In this document: positions 26,753 to 34,520 of the stretch, in pieces
How the letters are laid out: each line of letters begins with the position of its first letter
Position numbering within the stretch: position 1 is the first letter of the stretch
Source: Streptomyces verrucosisporus
GTDB lineage: Bacteria; Actinomycetota; Actinomycetes; Streptomycetales; Streptomycetaceae
Assembly: GCF_017114865.1 (NCBI RefSeq)
Contig: NZ_JADEYH010000008.1
Location: 124,001 to 188,000, forward strand
Direction: 5' to 3'
DNA length: 64,000 nucleotides
Notes under the pieces: model-generated
Told to the model about the DNA's origin: nothing
Database searches by the model: none
The model's input: only the letters and a program-made list of their open reading frames with translations
Made by a program: the position numbers and the translations under genes

Positions 26753-27349
26753 ATGGCTGGACAGGGTGGACGTCGGCAGTGGGCACCGGACCGGCGCGGA
26801 CTGCTGCTGCGCGGCGCGGCGCTGGCGGCACTGGGAGGCGTCCCGTTCCTGGCGGGAAGGACCGCGGGGGCCGGGGGCGGGCGGCCGGGCGGCGACGCCG
26901 CCCCGGTGGCCTTCTCGGCCGGGCAGGAGACGGCTCTGGGGCGCTGGTCCCGGCCGGTGGTGGGGGACTACCGGGTCTCGGCCGCCTACGGCATCCCCGG
27001 CAACTGGCAGGCGGGCCATCACACGGGCATCGACTTCGCGATGCCCGTCGGCACCCCCGTCTACGCGGTCGGCGCCGGCTCCGTGGTCTTCGCCGGCGAG
27101 GCCGGCGCCTACGGGAAGGCGGTGACGGTCAGGATGGACGACGGCTACTACGCCCTCTACGCCCATCTGTCGCGGATCTCGGTGAACGGCGGGGAACGGG
27201 TGAAGGCCGGCAGCCCGGTGGGCAGCTCGGGGGCCACGGGCCGGGTCACCGGCCCCCACCTCCACTTCGAGGTGCGCAGCAAACGTGGCTACGGCTCGGA
27301 CGTCGACCCCGTCGCCTACCTGGCCCGGCGCGGGGTGCAGTTGCTGTGA
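26753..27349 (+). CDS. Secreted M23 (lysostaphin-like) peptidoglycan endopeptidase
   Basis: The protein is 198 residues. A twin-arginine-like N-terminus (PDRRGLLLRGAALAALGGVPFLAG) suggests Tat or Sec export. The M23 domain (about 75-190) has both zinc motifs: HxxxD in HHTGIDFAMPVGTPVYAV, and HLH in GPHLHFEVRS. An additional active-site His is in YALYAHLSRI. Such enzymes cut peptide cross-links in the cell wall during growth or germination. GGAGGT lies about 8 bases before the ATG. It is a stand-alone catalytic domain without a wall-binding module. Confidence 0.9.
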   Translation: MAGQGGRRQWAPDRRGLLLRGAALAALGGVPFLAGRTAGAGGGRPGGDAAPVAFSAGQETALGRWSRPVVGDYRVSAAYGIPGNWQAGHHTGIDFAMPVGTPVYAVGAGSVVFAGEAGAYGKAVTVRMDDGYYALYAHLSRISVNGGERVKAGSPVGSSGATGRVTGPHLHFEVRSKRGYGSDVDPVAYLARRGVQLL

Positions 27350-27420
27350 CCCCCGCCACGCCCCCCGGGGTGTGGGCCCTGCCGTGTTCCCATCGTGTTC
27401 CCGCCGCCCGGCGGACGACG

Positions 27421-27452
27421 AAGGCCCGGTCCGCTTCCGCAGGCCGGGCCTT
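27421..27452 (-). terminator. Terminator hairpin after tRNA-His
   Basis: AAGGCCCGG (27421-27429) pairs with CCGGGCCTT (27444-27452). It lies 10 bases past the tRNA-His 3' end on the minus strand and may also serve the M23 gene from the other side. Confidence 0.65.
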
Positions 27453-27462
27453 GATCGTTCAG

Positions 27463-27536
27463 GGTGAGTAACGGGACTCGAACCCGCGACATCCTGGACC
27501 ACAACCAGGTGCTCTACCAGCTGAGCTATACCCACC
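27463..27536 (-). tRNA. tRNA-His (anticodon GTG)
   Basis: The reverse complement reads GGTGGGTATAGCTCAGCTGG... with anticodon loop TTGTGGT (anticodon GTG), T-loop GGTTCGAGTCC and acceptor strand TACTCAC. The extra G at -1 opposite discriminator C is the tRNA-His identity mark. CCA is not encoded. Confidence 0.96.
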
Positions 27537-27665
27537 ATGACCGGCGCTCGTGGTGCTTTCCGCACCGGCCGATAAGAGTGTACAGGGTCGTGGACCCTGC
27601 CCGCGCACCCTTATCCCGCGTGGTCCCGCGTGGCCCCGTGGGGAGCGCCGCGGGGCCGGGGCGCC

Positions 27666-28271
27666 TCAGCCCGCGGCCGGCAGCACGTGCCGGGCCGCGA
27701 TCCTCCGCGCCGTCTCCGAGTCCGGGCCGGGTCCGGGGACGAAGACCGCCTCGCGGTAGTAGCGCAGTTCCGCGATGGACTCCCTGATGTCCGCCAGCGC
27801 CCGGTGGTTGCCGCTCTTCTCCGGGCTGTTGTAGTACGCCTTCGGATACCAGCGCCGGGCCAGCTCCTTGACCGAGGAGACGTCGACGATCCGGTAGTGG
27901 AGGTAGTCCTCCAGTGTCGGCATGTCGCGCATCAGGAAGCCGCGGTCGGTTCCGACGGAGTTTCCGCACAGCGGGGCCCGGCCGGGCTCGGGGACGTACT
28001 TCCTGACGTACTCCAGGACCCGCTGTTCGGCGTCCTCCAGAGTGGTGCCCCCGGCCAGCTCGTCGAGCAGGCCGGAGGCGGTGTGCATCTCGCGGACGAC
28101 GTCGGGCATGGTGTCCAGCGCCCCGGCGGGCGGGCGGATCACGATGTCCACCCCGTCACCGAGCACGTTCAGCTCCGAGTCGGTGACCAGCGCGGCCACC
28201 TCGATGAGAGCGTCTTCGGACAGCGAGAGCCCGGTCATCTCGCAGTCGATCCACACCATGCGATCGTTCAT
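27666..28271 (-). CDS. orn: Oligoribonuclease
   Basis: This is a 201-residue DEDDh 3'-5' exoribonuclease that finishes RNA decay by cutting 2-5-mers (in bacteria mainly dinucleotides, including pGpG) to mononucleotides. The catalytic residues are visible as WIDCEMTGL (Asp, Glu), CGNSVGTDRGFL (Asp) and NHRALADI (His, Asp). Length is typical. It lies directly downstream of adpA on the same strand (about 10 bases), the arrangement known from Streptomyces, where the gene is also called ornA and affects development. Confidence 0.96.
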   Translation of the reverse strand: MNDRMVWIDCEMTGLSLSEDALIEVAALVTDSELNVLGDGVDIVIRPPAGALDTMPDVVREMHTASGLLDELAGGTTLEDAEQRVLEYVRKYVPEPGRAPLCGNSVGTDRGFLMRDMPTLEDYLHYRIVDVSSVKELARRWYPKAYYNSPEKSGNHRALADIRESIAELRYYREAVFVPGPGPDSETARRIAARHVLPAAG

Positions 28272-28281
28272 GCGCCCCAGC

Positions 28282-29574
28282 CTACGGGGCCCGGCCGGGC
28301 GTACGGCCCCGCTGGGAGGGCAGCCGGGGGGTGTAGGTGTCGGATTCCGGTTTGCCGTGCTCGCCCCATGTGCCCCGATCCGTCCGGTCGGTGCGCTCGC
28401 CCCGGTTCCCCCGGTCCCCCCTGTCTCCCCGATCTCCTCTGTCCCCCCTGTCTCCTCTCTCCGGGCGCGCGGTGTGGGCCGTGCCGTTCGCGGTGGACTC
28501 GGTCCCGGCCTGGTCGGCGCGCGCCTCCGGGGTGCGCTCCCCGCCGCCCTCCGGTCTGCCGGTGCGCGCCCGGTAGGCCGCCCGATACGCCGCCGGCGAG
28601 GCGCCCAGCTGCCGCCGGAAGTGACCGCGCAGCGCGACCGGCGAGCGGAAGCCGCAGCGTCCGGCGACCTCGTCGACCGAGTAGTCGGAGGTCTCCAGCA
28701 GCCGCTGCGCCTGGAGTACCCGCTGGGTGATCAGCCACTGCAGCGGCGCGCTGCCGGTCAGCGAGCGGAACCGGCGGTCGAACGTCCGCCGGCTCATGTA
28801 GGCCCGCGCGGCGAGCGTCTCCACGTCGAACTGCTCATGGAGGTGCTCCAGGGCCCAGGCCACGACCTCGGCGAGCGGGTCGGTGCCGATCTCCTCGGGT
28901 AAAGACCTGTCCAGGTAGCGCTCCTGGCCGCCGTTGCCGCGCCGGGGCGGTACGACGAGGCGGCGGGCCAGGGCTCCCGCCGCCTCGGCACCGTGGTCGG
29001 TGCGCACCACGTGCAGGCACAGGTCGATACCCGCCGCCGTGCCGGCGGAGGTGAGGATGTCCCCGTCGTCCACGAACAGCTCGCGCGGGTCGACGTGGAC
29101 CGCCGGGTAACGCTTGGCCAGTGTCGGCGCGTACATCCAGTGCGTCGTCGCCGGGCGGCCGTCGAGCAGCCCCGCCGCGGCGAGCACGAACGCGCCCGTG
29201 CACAGGCCTATGATCCGCGCCCCCTCCTCGTGCGCCCGCCGCAGGGCGTCGAGGGCCGCAGAGGGTGGCGGCTGGGTGATGGAACGCCAGGCGGGCACGA
29301 CGATCGTGCCCGCCCGGGAGAGCGCCTCCAGGCCGTACGGAGCGGTCAACTCCAGGCCTCCCGTGGTGCGCAGGGGTCCCTCTTCGCCCGCGCACACCAG
29401 AAGGCGGTAGCGGGGAACGCCGGCGTCCTGCCGGTCGATGCCGAAGACGGACAGCGGGATGGAGCTCTCGAAGATCGGGCCGCCGCCGAAGAGCAGTACG
29501 GCGACGATCTCGCGGCGGCGGCGCGCGGCCAGCTTGCGCGTCGTCCCAGGGCCGTGCGTTGGCTCCTGGCTCAT
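28282..29574 (-). CDS. adpA: AdpA, master regulator of development and secondary metabolism
   Basis: The protein is 430 residues. The N-terminal ThiJ/DJ-1/PfpI-like dimerisation domain (about 20-200) includes IGLCTGAFVLAAAGLLDGRPATTHW, with the elbow Cys. The C-terminal AraC/XylS domain (about 225-335) includes LAARAYMSRRTFDRRFRSLTGSAPLQWL and VDEVAGRCGFRSPVALRGHFRRQLG. Leu-225, in the interdomain linker SLPEE, is coded by TTA (28902-28900), the bldA-dependent codon characteristic of adpA. The tail (about 340-430) is poorly conserved and carries an Arg-Gly-Asp repeat. Ribosome site: GAGGGGGG about 9 bases upstream. AdpA binds TGGCSNGWWY sites at hundreds of promoters. Confidence 0.97.
   Translation of the reverse strand: MSQEPTHGPGTTRKLAARRRREIVAVLLFGGGPIFESSIPLSVFGIDRQDAGVPRYRLLVCAGEEGPLRTTGGLELTAPYGLEALSRAGTIVVPAWRSITQPPPSAALDALRRAHEEGARIIGLCTGAFVLAAAGLLDGRPATTHWMYAPTLAKRYPAVHVDPRELFVDDGDILTSAGTAAGIDLCLHVVRTDHGAEAAGALARRLVVPPRRGNGGQERYLDRSLPEEIGTDPLAEVVAWALEHLHEQFDVETLAARAYMSRRTFDRRFRSLTGSAPLQWLITQRVLQAQRLLETSDYSVDEVAGRCGFRSPVALRGHFRRQLGASPAAYRAAYRARTGRPEGGGERTPEARADQAGTESTANGTAHTARPERGDRGDRGDRGDRGDRGNRGERTDRTDRGTWGEHGKPESDTYTPRLPSQRGRTPGRAP
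28393..28455 (-). repeat. Tandem GDR-coding repeat in the adpA tail
   Basis: Imperfect 9-base units code for a run of Gly-Asp-Arg / Gly-Asn-Arg / Thr-Asp-Arg near the AdpA C-terminus. The tract is C/T-rich on the plus strand. Confidence 0.8.
28900..28902 (-). promoter_or_regulatory. TTA (bldA tRNA-dependent) codon in adpA
   Basis: The single TTA codon I found among the genes read closely here. It codes Leu-225 between the two AdpA domains, so full-length AdpA needs the developmentally regulated bldA tRNA. Confidence 0.93.
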
Positions 29575-29980
29575 GGAACTAAGCCCCCCTCAGTCGTCGC
29601 GTCCTTCCGGTCCTGCACGTTTCCCCCGCCGTGGTTAGCCAAGATCGAATCTACTGTGTCTGTCGAGGCTGACGGGACAAGTTCACCACTCACTGCTATG
29701 TCGACATGACAACTTGGCGTGAAGCGTTCGATCACGAAGCGTTTCACCCGTCGGCGCCCCTGGGAAGAACGCCTCGCTCCGTGGCCGTTTGTCCGCGGGG
29801 TGCACTTGTTCGCCTCGATTCTCCCCGCCCTGGTGGGCGGTGCGGGGTCAGACTCTGGCAAGTTGTGTACCACGGCTGGAAGTTGGCCGAAAAGCGCGGG
29901 GGCTCAGAAAGCGGCGACCGGGGCTCTGAGGGCGTGCGCCTCGCATCGGGGGGCGGGCGGGGGCCGGTGTCATCTGCTTC

Positions 29981-30000
29981 TGTGCGCCCCTGTGCGCCCC
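29981..30000. repeat. Tandem TGTGCGCCCC x2
   Basis: A 10-base unit is repeated exactly twice in the distal adpA-usp intergenic region. Confidence 0.8.
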
Positions 30001-30147
30001 TGTGTCGGCGCGGCCGCGGCGGTCCCCGCTCCACCTGGGAGCGGGATCCGTGCGCGGCCCGTCGGGAGGGCCTGTCGGGAGGGCCCGTCGAAAAGAGGGC
30101 CGGGGGTCTGCCCCGGACGGTCCCGGCGGACGCCGGGGCGGCGCGGA

Positions 30148-30180
30148 GACGGGCGCGAAGACGGGCGCGAAGACGGCGCG
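30148..30180. repeat. Tandem GACGGGCGCGAA repeat
   Basis: Two exact 12-base units (30148-30159 and 30160-30171) plus a partial third lie in the adpA-usp intergenic region. Confidence 0.8.
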
Positions 30181-30338
30181 GGGGCCGCCCCGGCATTGCG
30201 CAACGCCTGCCGCTCCGGCATGCTGCACCGGCAGTGACCGCAGCCTCTGGGCAAGGGGGGAGTGCCGTCGTACCCTCAGGGGTATGGGCTGAGGAACATG
30301 CTTCCAGGACGTATTCCTAGGCACACGTGACGTAACTG

Positions 30339-30860
30339 ATGGCTGGACACGAGATCCCCGACCCCGCGGACCGCAAGCGGCTCGCCGATCCGGAGGCGAC
30401 GCCCCGGGCGGCGGACGAGACGCGCCACTCCTGCGATCCGGCGTTCCGGCACGGGGTCGTGGTGGGATTCGACGGCTCGGTCTCCAGCGAGCGGGCCCTG
30501 GCCTACGCCATCGGCATGGCGAGGCGCTCCGACTCCGGGCTGATCATCGTCCATGTCGCCAACCGGCTTCCGACGACCGTGTGGGCGGGCTGCGAGCCGC
30601 CGGTCTTCGTCGACGTCCCCGACCATCGCACCGAGGTGCTGGGTCTGGAGCTGGCCTGCGCGGACCATCTGTCCGAGGTTCCCTGGATCCTCGTCGAGCG
30701 CGGCGGCGACATCTGCCACGAACTGGAGGAGGTCGGCTGCGAGTACGAGGCCGACGCCATCGTCGTGGGCTCCACGCACGGCCTCGTCGGCCGGTTCTTC
30801 GGCTCGGTCGCGGGCCGCCTCGCCCGTCGCGCGCGACGCCCGGTCGTCGTCATCCCCTAG
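30339..30860 (+). CDS. Universal stress protein (UspA family)
   Basis: The protein is 173 residues. After a polar 35-residue N-terminal extension comes one Usp domain. It has VVVGFDGSVSSERALAYAIGMA (beta1 with the ATP-contact Asp), then LIIVHVA, and the C-terminal ATP-binding signature IVVGSTHGLVGRFFGSVAGRLARRARRPVVVIP, which matches G-x2-G-x9-G-S/T. It should therefore bind ATP. Such proteins aid survival under stress or nutrient limitation. No strong ribosome site precedes the ATG. It is divergent from adpA and followed by a hairpin. Confidence 0.88.
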   Translation: MAGHEIPDPADRKRLADPEATPRAADETRHSCDPAFRHGVVVGFDGSVSSERALAYAIGMARRSDSGLIIVHVANRLPTTVWAGCEPPVFVDVPDHRTEVLGLELACADHLSEVPWILVERGGDICHELEEVGCEYEADAIVVGSTHGLVGRFFGSVAGRLARRARRPVVVIP

Positions 30861-31185
30861 TGCCGCGTCAGTTCGGGTCCACCCCGCTCGCCGCCTCCCC
30901 CGACTCGCCCCGGAAAAGGGGCAGTCGGTGAATCCACTCCCGCCCGGAGGTGAATTGTGCGCTTGTGACGGGCATACAGACGGCATCATGCCGCCGCGCG
31001 GGAAGTGACGGTCCCGTGCCGGCGGCCCGCCGCCGGTGTGATGGGCGACGCCGGCGCAGGGAGGCGGTCCCCTCGTGCGCCTGGTGGCACGCAGGAGGGG
31101 ACCGCCCGCGCGTTCCACGGCCAAGGGCGCTCCCGGCCCGCTCCACCGCCTGTCCCGCCGCTTACCGCGCCGGCCGCTTTGCCGC
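30861..31185. other. Convergent intergenic region, usp/glmS
   Basis: These 325 bases contain one strong hairpin (31063-31106) and otherwise nothing I can support. Short open frames here have no ribosome sites. Confidence 0.5.
31063..31106. terminator. Hairpin between usp and glmS
   Basis: GGCGGTCCCCT (31063-31073) pairs perfectly with AGGGGACCGCC (31096-31106), with a second GTGC/GCAC pairing inside. Its position between convergent genes suggests a bidirectional terminator. Confidence 0.7.
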
Positions 31186-33012
31186 CTACTCCACCGTCAC
31201 GGACTTCGCCAGGTTGCGGGGTTTGTCGATGTCGCGCCCCAGGGCCAGGGCCGTGTGGTAAGCGAGGAGCTGGAGCGGGACGCCCAGCAGGATCGGGTCC
31301 AGCTCCAGCTCGTTGCGCGGCACCACGATCGTGTGCTCGGCCTTCTCCTGCCCGGAGTGCGCCACGGCCAGGATGCGGCCGCCGCGGGCCCGGACCTCCT
31401 CCAGCGTGGCGCGGTTCTTCTCCAGCAGCTCGTCCTCGGGCAGCACCGCCACGGTCGGCACGGCGGGCTCGATCAGGGCCAGCGGGCCGTGCTTGAGCTC
31501 GGAGGCCGGGTAGGCCTCGGCGTGGATGTAGGAGACCTCCTTGAGCTTCAGGGACGCCTCGCGCGCCACCGGGTAGCCGCGCACCCGGCCGACGAACATC
31601 ATCGACCTCGCGTCCGTGTACTCCCGCGCCAGCTTCGCGATCTCCTCCTCCTTCCCCAGGATCTCGGCGATCTGGCCGGGCAGCCTGCGCAGACCGTCGA
31701 TGATCCGCCGGCCGTCGGCCACCGACAGGTCGCGGATGCGGCCGAGGTGGAGGGCCAGCAGCGCGAAGGCGACGGCGGTGTTGGTGAAGCACTTGGTGGA
31801 CACCACGCACACCTCCGGCCCGGCGTGCACGTACACGCCGCCGTCGGTCTCGCGGGCGATGGCCGAGCCGACGACGTTGACCACGCCCAGCACCCGCGCG
31901 CCCTTGCGCCGCAGCTCCTGTACGGTGGCCAGGGTGTCGTAGGTCTCCCCGGACTGGCTGACGGCGATGTAGAGGGTGTCGGGGTCCACGACCGGGTTGC
32001 GGTAGCGGAACTCGCTGGCGGGCTCGGCGTCGGCGGGCACCCGGGCCAGCTCCTCGATCAGCTGGGCGCCGATCAGGCCGGCGTGGTACGCCGAACCGCA
32101 GCCGAGGATCTTCACCCGGCGCACCCCGCGGGCCTCACGGGCGTCGAGGTTGAGGCCGTCGAGGCGGACGGTGGCGAAGCGGTCGTCGATCCGGCCGCGC
32201 AGCACCCGGTCCACGGCGTCGGGCTGCTCGGAGATCTCCTTGTGCATATAGGTGTCGTGGCCGCCCATGTCATAGGACTGCGCCTCCCACTCCACCGTCG
32301 TGGGGACGGCGGAGGTGCGGCTGCCATCCGTGGTGCAGGTGCGGTAGTCGCCGGCCTTGACGGTGGCCATCTCCCCGTCCTCCAGGGTGACCACCTGGCG
32401 GGTGTGGGAGACCAGGGCGGCCACGTCGGAGGCGACGAACATCTCGTGCTCGCCGATGCCGAGCACCACCGGGGAGCCGTTGCGGGCCACGACGATGCGG
32501 TCGGGGAAGTCGGCGTGCAGGACGGCGATGCCGTAGGTGCCCTCGATGTGGCGCAGTGCCTCGCGGACCCGCTCCTCCAGCGTCGGGGCCTGCGAGCGGC
32601 CGACGAGGTGGGCGAGGACCTCGGTGTCGGTCTCGGAGGCGAACTCCACACCCTCCGCCACCAGCCTCGCGCGCAGCTCCTCGGCGTTGTCGACGATGCC
32701 GTTGTGGACGACGGCCACCCGGCCGCCGGCGTCCCGGTGCGGATGGGCGTTCTCGTCGCTGGGGGCGCCGTGGGTGGCCCAGCGGGTGTGGGCGATGCCT
32801 GTGGTGCCCGCGAAGCGCTCGGGCAGGCGCGACTCCAGCTCGCGTACGCGGCCCTTGGCCTTGACCGTGCGCAGCCCCGCGGCCCGGCCGGTGCCGCTGC
32901 CGTGGACGGCGATGCCGGCGGAGTCGTAGCCCCGGTACTCCAGGCGCTGGAGGCCCTCCAGCAGGAGCGGGGCGGCTTCGCGCCCGCCGATGTATCCCAC
33001 GATTCCGCACAT
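31186..33012 (-). CDS. glmS: Glutamine-fructose-6-phosphate aminotransferase (isomerising)
   Basis: This is a 608-residue enzyme making glucosamine-6-phosphate from fructose-6-phosphate and glutamine, the first step to UDP-GlcNAc and the cell wall. The start is MCGIVGYIG, whose Cys (residue 2 before Met removal) is the glutaminase nucleophile. The glutaminase domain (about 1-220) includes RWATHG and HNGIVDN. Two SIS isomerase domains follow (about 290-600), with SQSGETYDT, ELKHGPLALI and a C-terminal AKSVTVE characteristic of GlmS. Ribosome site: GAGGA about 6 bases upstream. It follows a small gene at 33118 on the same strand. Confidence 0.97.
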   Translation of the reverse strand: MCGIVGYIGGREAAPLLLEGLQRLEYRGYDSAGIAVHGSGTGRAAGLRTVKAKGRVRELESRLPERFAGTTGIAHTRWATHGAPSDENAHPHRDAGGRVAVVHNGIVDNAEELRARLVAEGVEFASETDTEVLAHLVGRSQAPTLEERVREALRHIEGTYGIAVLHADFPDRIVVARNGSPVVLGIGEHEMFVASDVAALVSHTRQVVTLEDGEMATVKAGDYRTCTTDGSRTSAVPTTVEWEAQSYDMGGHDTYMHKEISEQPDAVDRVLRGRIDDRFATVRLDGLNLDAREARGVRRVKILGCGSAYHAGLIGAQLIEELARVPADAEPASEFRYRNPVVDPDTLYIAVSQSGETYDTLATVQELRRKGARVLGVVNVVGSAIARETDGGVYVHAGPEVCVVSTKCFTNTAVAFALLALHLGRIRDLSVADGRRIIDGLRRLPGQIAEILGKEEEIAKLAREYTDARSMMFVGRVRGYPVAREASLKLKEVSYIHAEAYPASELKHGPLALIEPAVPTVAVLPEDELLEKNRATLEEVRARGGRILAVAHSGQEKAEHTIVVPRNELELDPILLGVPLQLLAYHTALALGRDIDKPRNLAKSVTVE

Positions 33013-33117
33013 AAGGGGTCCTCAGGCTTCTCGGATGGTTCGGTTCGGGGGGTCCGGTTCGCGGTCGCCCGGGTCTCCGGGCGGCTTCCGGGCGGCGGCC
33101 TGCGCCGCGGGCGGCCG

Positions 33118-33429
33118 TCAGCCGTAGACGATGCGGCGCAGCTGCCGCAGCGAAAGTCCGGGCGGGGCCACCGCGCGGTGCGGCAGTTCGGCCGCGATCC
33201 GCTCGAAGATCTCCTGGTTCGCCAGCCCCCGGGACCGCAGCTCGCGGTGGCGGCGGCGCACGAACTCCTCGACGGTCTCGTCGAAGTACGCCAGGACGTC
33301 CAGGACCACCCGGGCCGCCTCGCCGCGCCGCAGCAGTGTGGAGCGCACGAGGTGGTCCACGAGGTCGTCATGGGCCGAGGGGGGTTCGAGCACCCGTAGA
33401 TACTGAAGCCCGCCCTCGCCCTTGTGCAA
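33118..33429 (-). CDS. Conserved hypothetical protein upstream of glmS
   Basis: The protein is 103 residues if read from the TTG at 33429 (reads LHKGEGGLQYLRVLEPP); an alternative GTG about 11 codons later gives a shorter form. It is highly charged and mostly helical (DHLVRSTLLRRGEAARVVLDVLAYFDETVEEFVRRRHRELRSRGLANQEIFERIAAEL) and ends in a short basic motif LRQLRRIVYG. No domain is recognised; the pattern suggests a nucleic-acid- or protein-binding helical protein. It is 105 bases upstream of glmS on the same strand. A perfect 18-bp palindrome lies immediately upstream of its start. Confidence 0.7.
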   Translation of the reverse strand: MHKGEGGLQYLRVLEPPSAHDDLVDHLVRSTLLRRGEAARVVLDVLAYFDETVEEFVRRRHRELRSRGLANQEIFERIAAELPHRAVAPPGLSLRQLRRIVYG

Positions 33430-33434
33430 GAAAT

Positions 33435-33452
33435 CTGCCCGATATCGGGCAG
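33435..33452. promoter_or_regulatory. Perfect 18-bp palindrome, probable operator
   Basis: CTGCCCGATATCGGGCAG is fully self-complementary and lies 5 bases upstream of the TTG start of the gene before glmS. Its position suggests a dimeric repressor site controlling that gene and possibly glmS. Confidence 0.6.
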
Positions 33453-33523
33453 GGATGAAGCGGAAGAGGGAGGATTCGGGCCTCGAACGGCCCGGCGGCC
33501 GCCGTCCCGCCGCCCTCCCGCCG

Positions 33524-34444
33524 TCAGAAGCGGCGCAGTACGGCCTGCTTGGCGGCGGTGAACTCCTCCTCGGTGAGCACTCCCTCCCGGTGCAGCTCGC
33601 CCAGCTCACGCAGCCGCCGCAGCAGGACGTCGTGGTCGGCTCCCTCGGGGGCGGATTCCTTCCCGGACGCGGAGCCGGAGCCGGTCCCGGGCTGCGGGCC
33701 GTCCGGGGACGGCAGGGCGGAGGCGGACGCGGGGGCCGACGGATGCGGCAGCCGGGCGGCGACGGCGGCGGCCAGCAGTACCGAGCTGACGTCCTTCGCC
33801 TGCCGCACTCCCCACAGCACCAGGCAGTTCGGATCGTGGTCGGGCTTGAGGACGGCGTGCGAGCCCTTGGGGCGGAAGCGCAGGAAGCCGTTCTCCAGTC
33901 CGACCGCCGGGGACCACTCCACGCCCGCCAGTTCGTGCAGCGCGAGCGTCCGCGGTCCGGCGGAGGACTTGCTCCCCTCGGCCACCCAGTTCCAGTCGAT
34001 CCGCACCAGATCCCCGTCGAAGGAGGCCGTGCCGTCGGTGCCCTGCACCGTCAGCGGCACCTGCGGACCGGGCAGCAGATAGCGGTCGCACGGCTCGGCG
34101 ACGGGGATCTGCTCCAGCAGCAGGGCGTTGCGCAGCTCGTCCGCGAAGTACTCGGCGACCCCGGCGCGGTCCGGCTCCACCTCGAGGCTGTACGGGTCGG
34201 CGGCGTCGGGCGTCCGTCCGCCGGCGGCCTGGAGGAGCGGGTCGGCGCCGTGCCGCAGCCGCAGCCGCAGTCGCCCGGCCCTGCGGCCGGGCTCGTACGC
34301 GATCCCCGACACCGCCTCCAGCGGCACCGTCACCTCGCCCAGCAGCCTCCGCAGCCTGTGCACGCTCTTGTGGTGCCCCGGCACGATGCGTACCGTGCCG
34401 CCGTCGAACGTCCAGTTCCCCGCCCGCTGGAGTATCTCGGTCAT
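33524..34444 (-). CDS. DUF4429 and SHOCT domain protein
   Basis: The protein is 306 residues. Two similar beta-rich halves (about 1-105 and 125-220) fit the paired DUF4429 (PH-like) pattern: GNWTFDGGTVRIVPGH and GTASFDGDLVRIDWNW, each followed by LRLRLRHG / FLRFRPKGSHAVL. A Ser/Pro-rich linker leads to a C-terminal SHOCT motif (DVLLRRLRELGELHREGVLTEEEFTAAKQAVLRRF). SHOCT is a short oligomerisation/binding module common in actinobacteria. The role is unknown. The ATG is well placed, and the gene is separate from the amidase upstream (about 75 bases). Confidence 0.85.
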   Translation of the reverse strand: MTEILQRAGNWTFDGGTVRIVPGHHKSVHRLRRLLGEVTVPLEAVSGIAYEPGRRAGRLRLRLRHGADPLLQAAGGRTPDAADPYSLEVEPDRAGVAEYFADELRNALLLEQIPVAEPCDRYLLPGPQVPLTVQGTDGTASFDGDLVRIDWNWVAEGSKSSAGPRTLALHELAGVEWSPAVGLENGFLRFRPKGSHAVLKPDHDPNCLVLWGVRQAKDVSSVLLAAAVAARLPHPSAPASASALPSPDGPQPGTGSGSASGKESAPEGADHDVLLRRLRELGELHREGVLTEEEFTAAKQAVLRRF

Positions 34445-34520
34445 GCGGTGATTGTCCCAGCCGCCGGACCGTACCCCCTCCCCCCGGTGCGTGCCGGTGC
34501 GTGCCGGGGCCGGGTGTCCG

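Larger units (their letters stand above)
29575..30338. promoter_or_regulatory. Long intergenic control region between adpA and usp
   Basis: These 764 bases lack a credible gene. The adpA-proximal part (29630-29760) is clearly lower in GC. It has a perfect palindrome ATGTCGACAT (29698-29707), the AdpA-like site TGGCGTGAAG (29715-29724, 9 of 10 to TGGCSNGWWY), and a direct repeat GAAGCGTT at 29721 and 29736. The distal part (29980-30180) carries short tandem duplications. This fits the long, heavily regulated adpA upstream regions known in Streptomyces; which site binds what is inference. Confidence 0.6.

Noticed and set aside
28393..28455. CRISPR-like short repeats
   Set aside because: Units are 9 bases, in frame and coding for the AdpA tail, with no spacers.
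29706..30320. Open frames of 170-200 codons between adpA and usp
   Set aside because: Composition is Arg/Gly/Pro low-complexity on every frame, there is no ribosome site, and the region shows promoter-like and repeat structure.
33435..33452. DasR (GlcNAc regulator) site controlling glmS
   Set aside because: The palindrome does not fit the ACTGGTCTAGACCAGT-like consensus I know for DasR.
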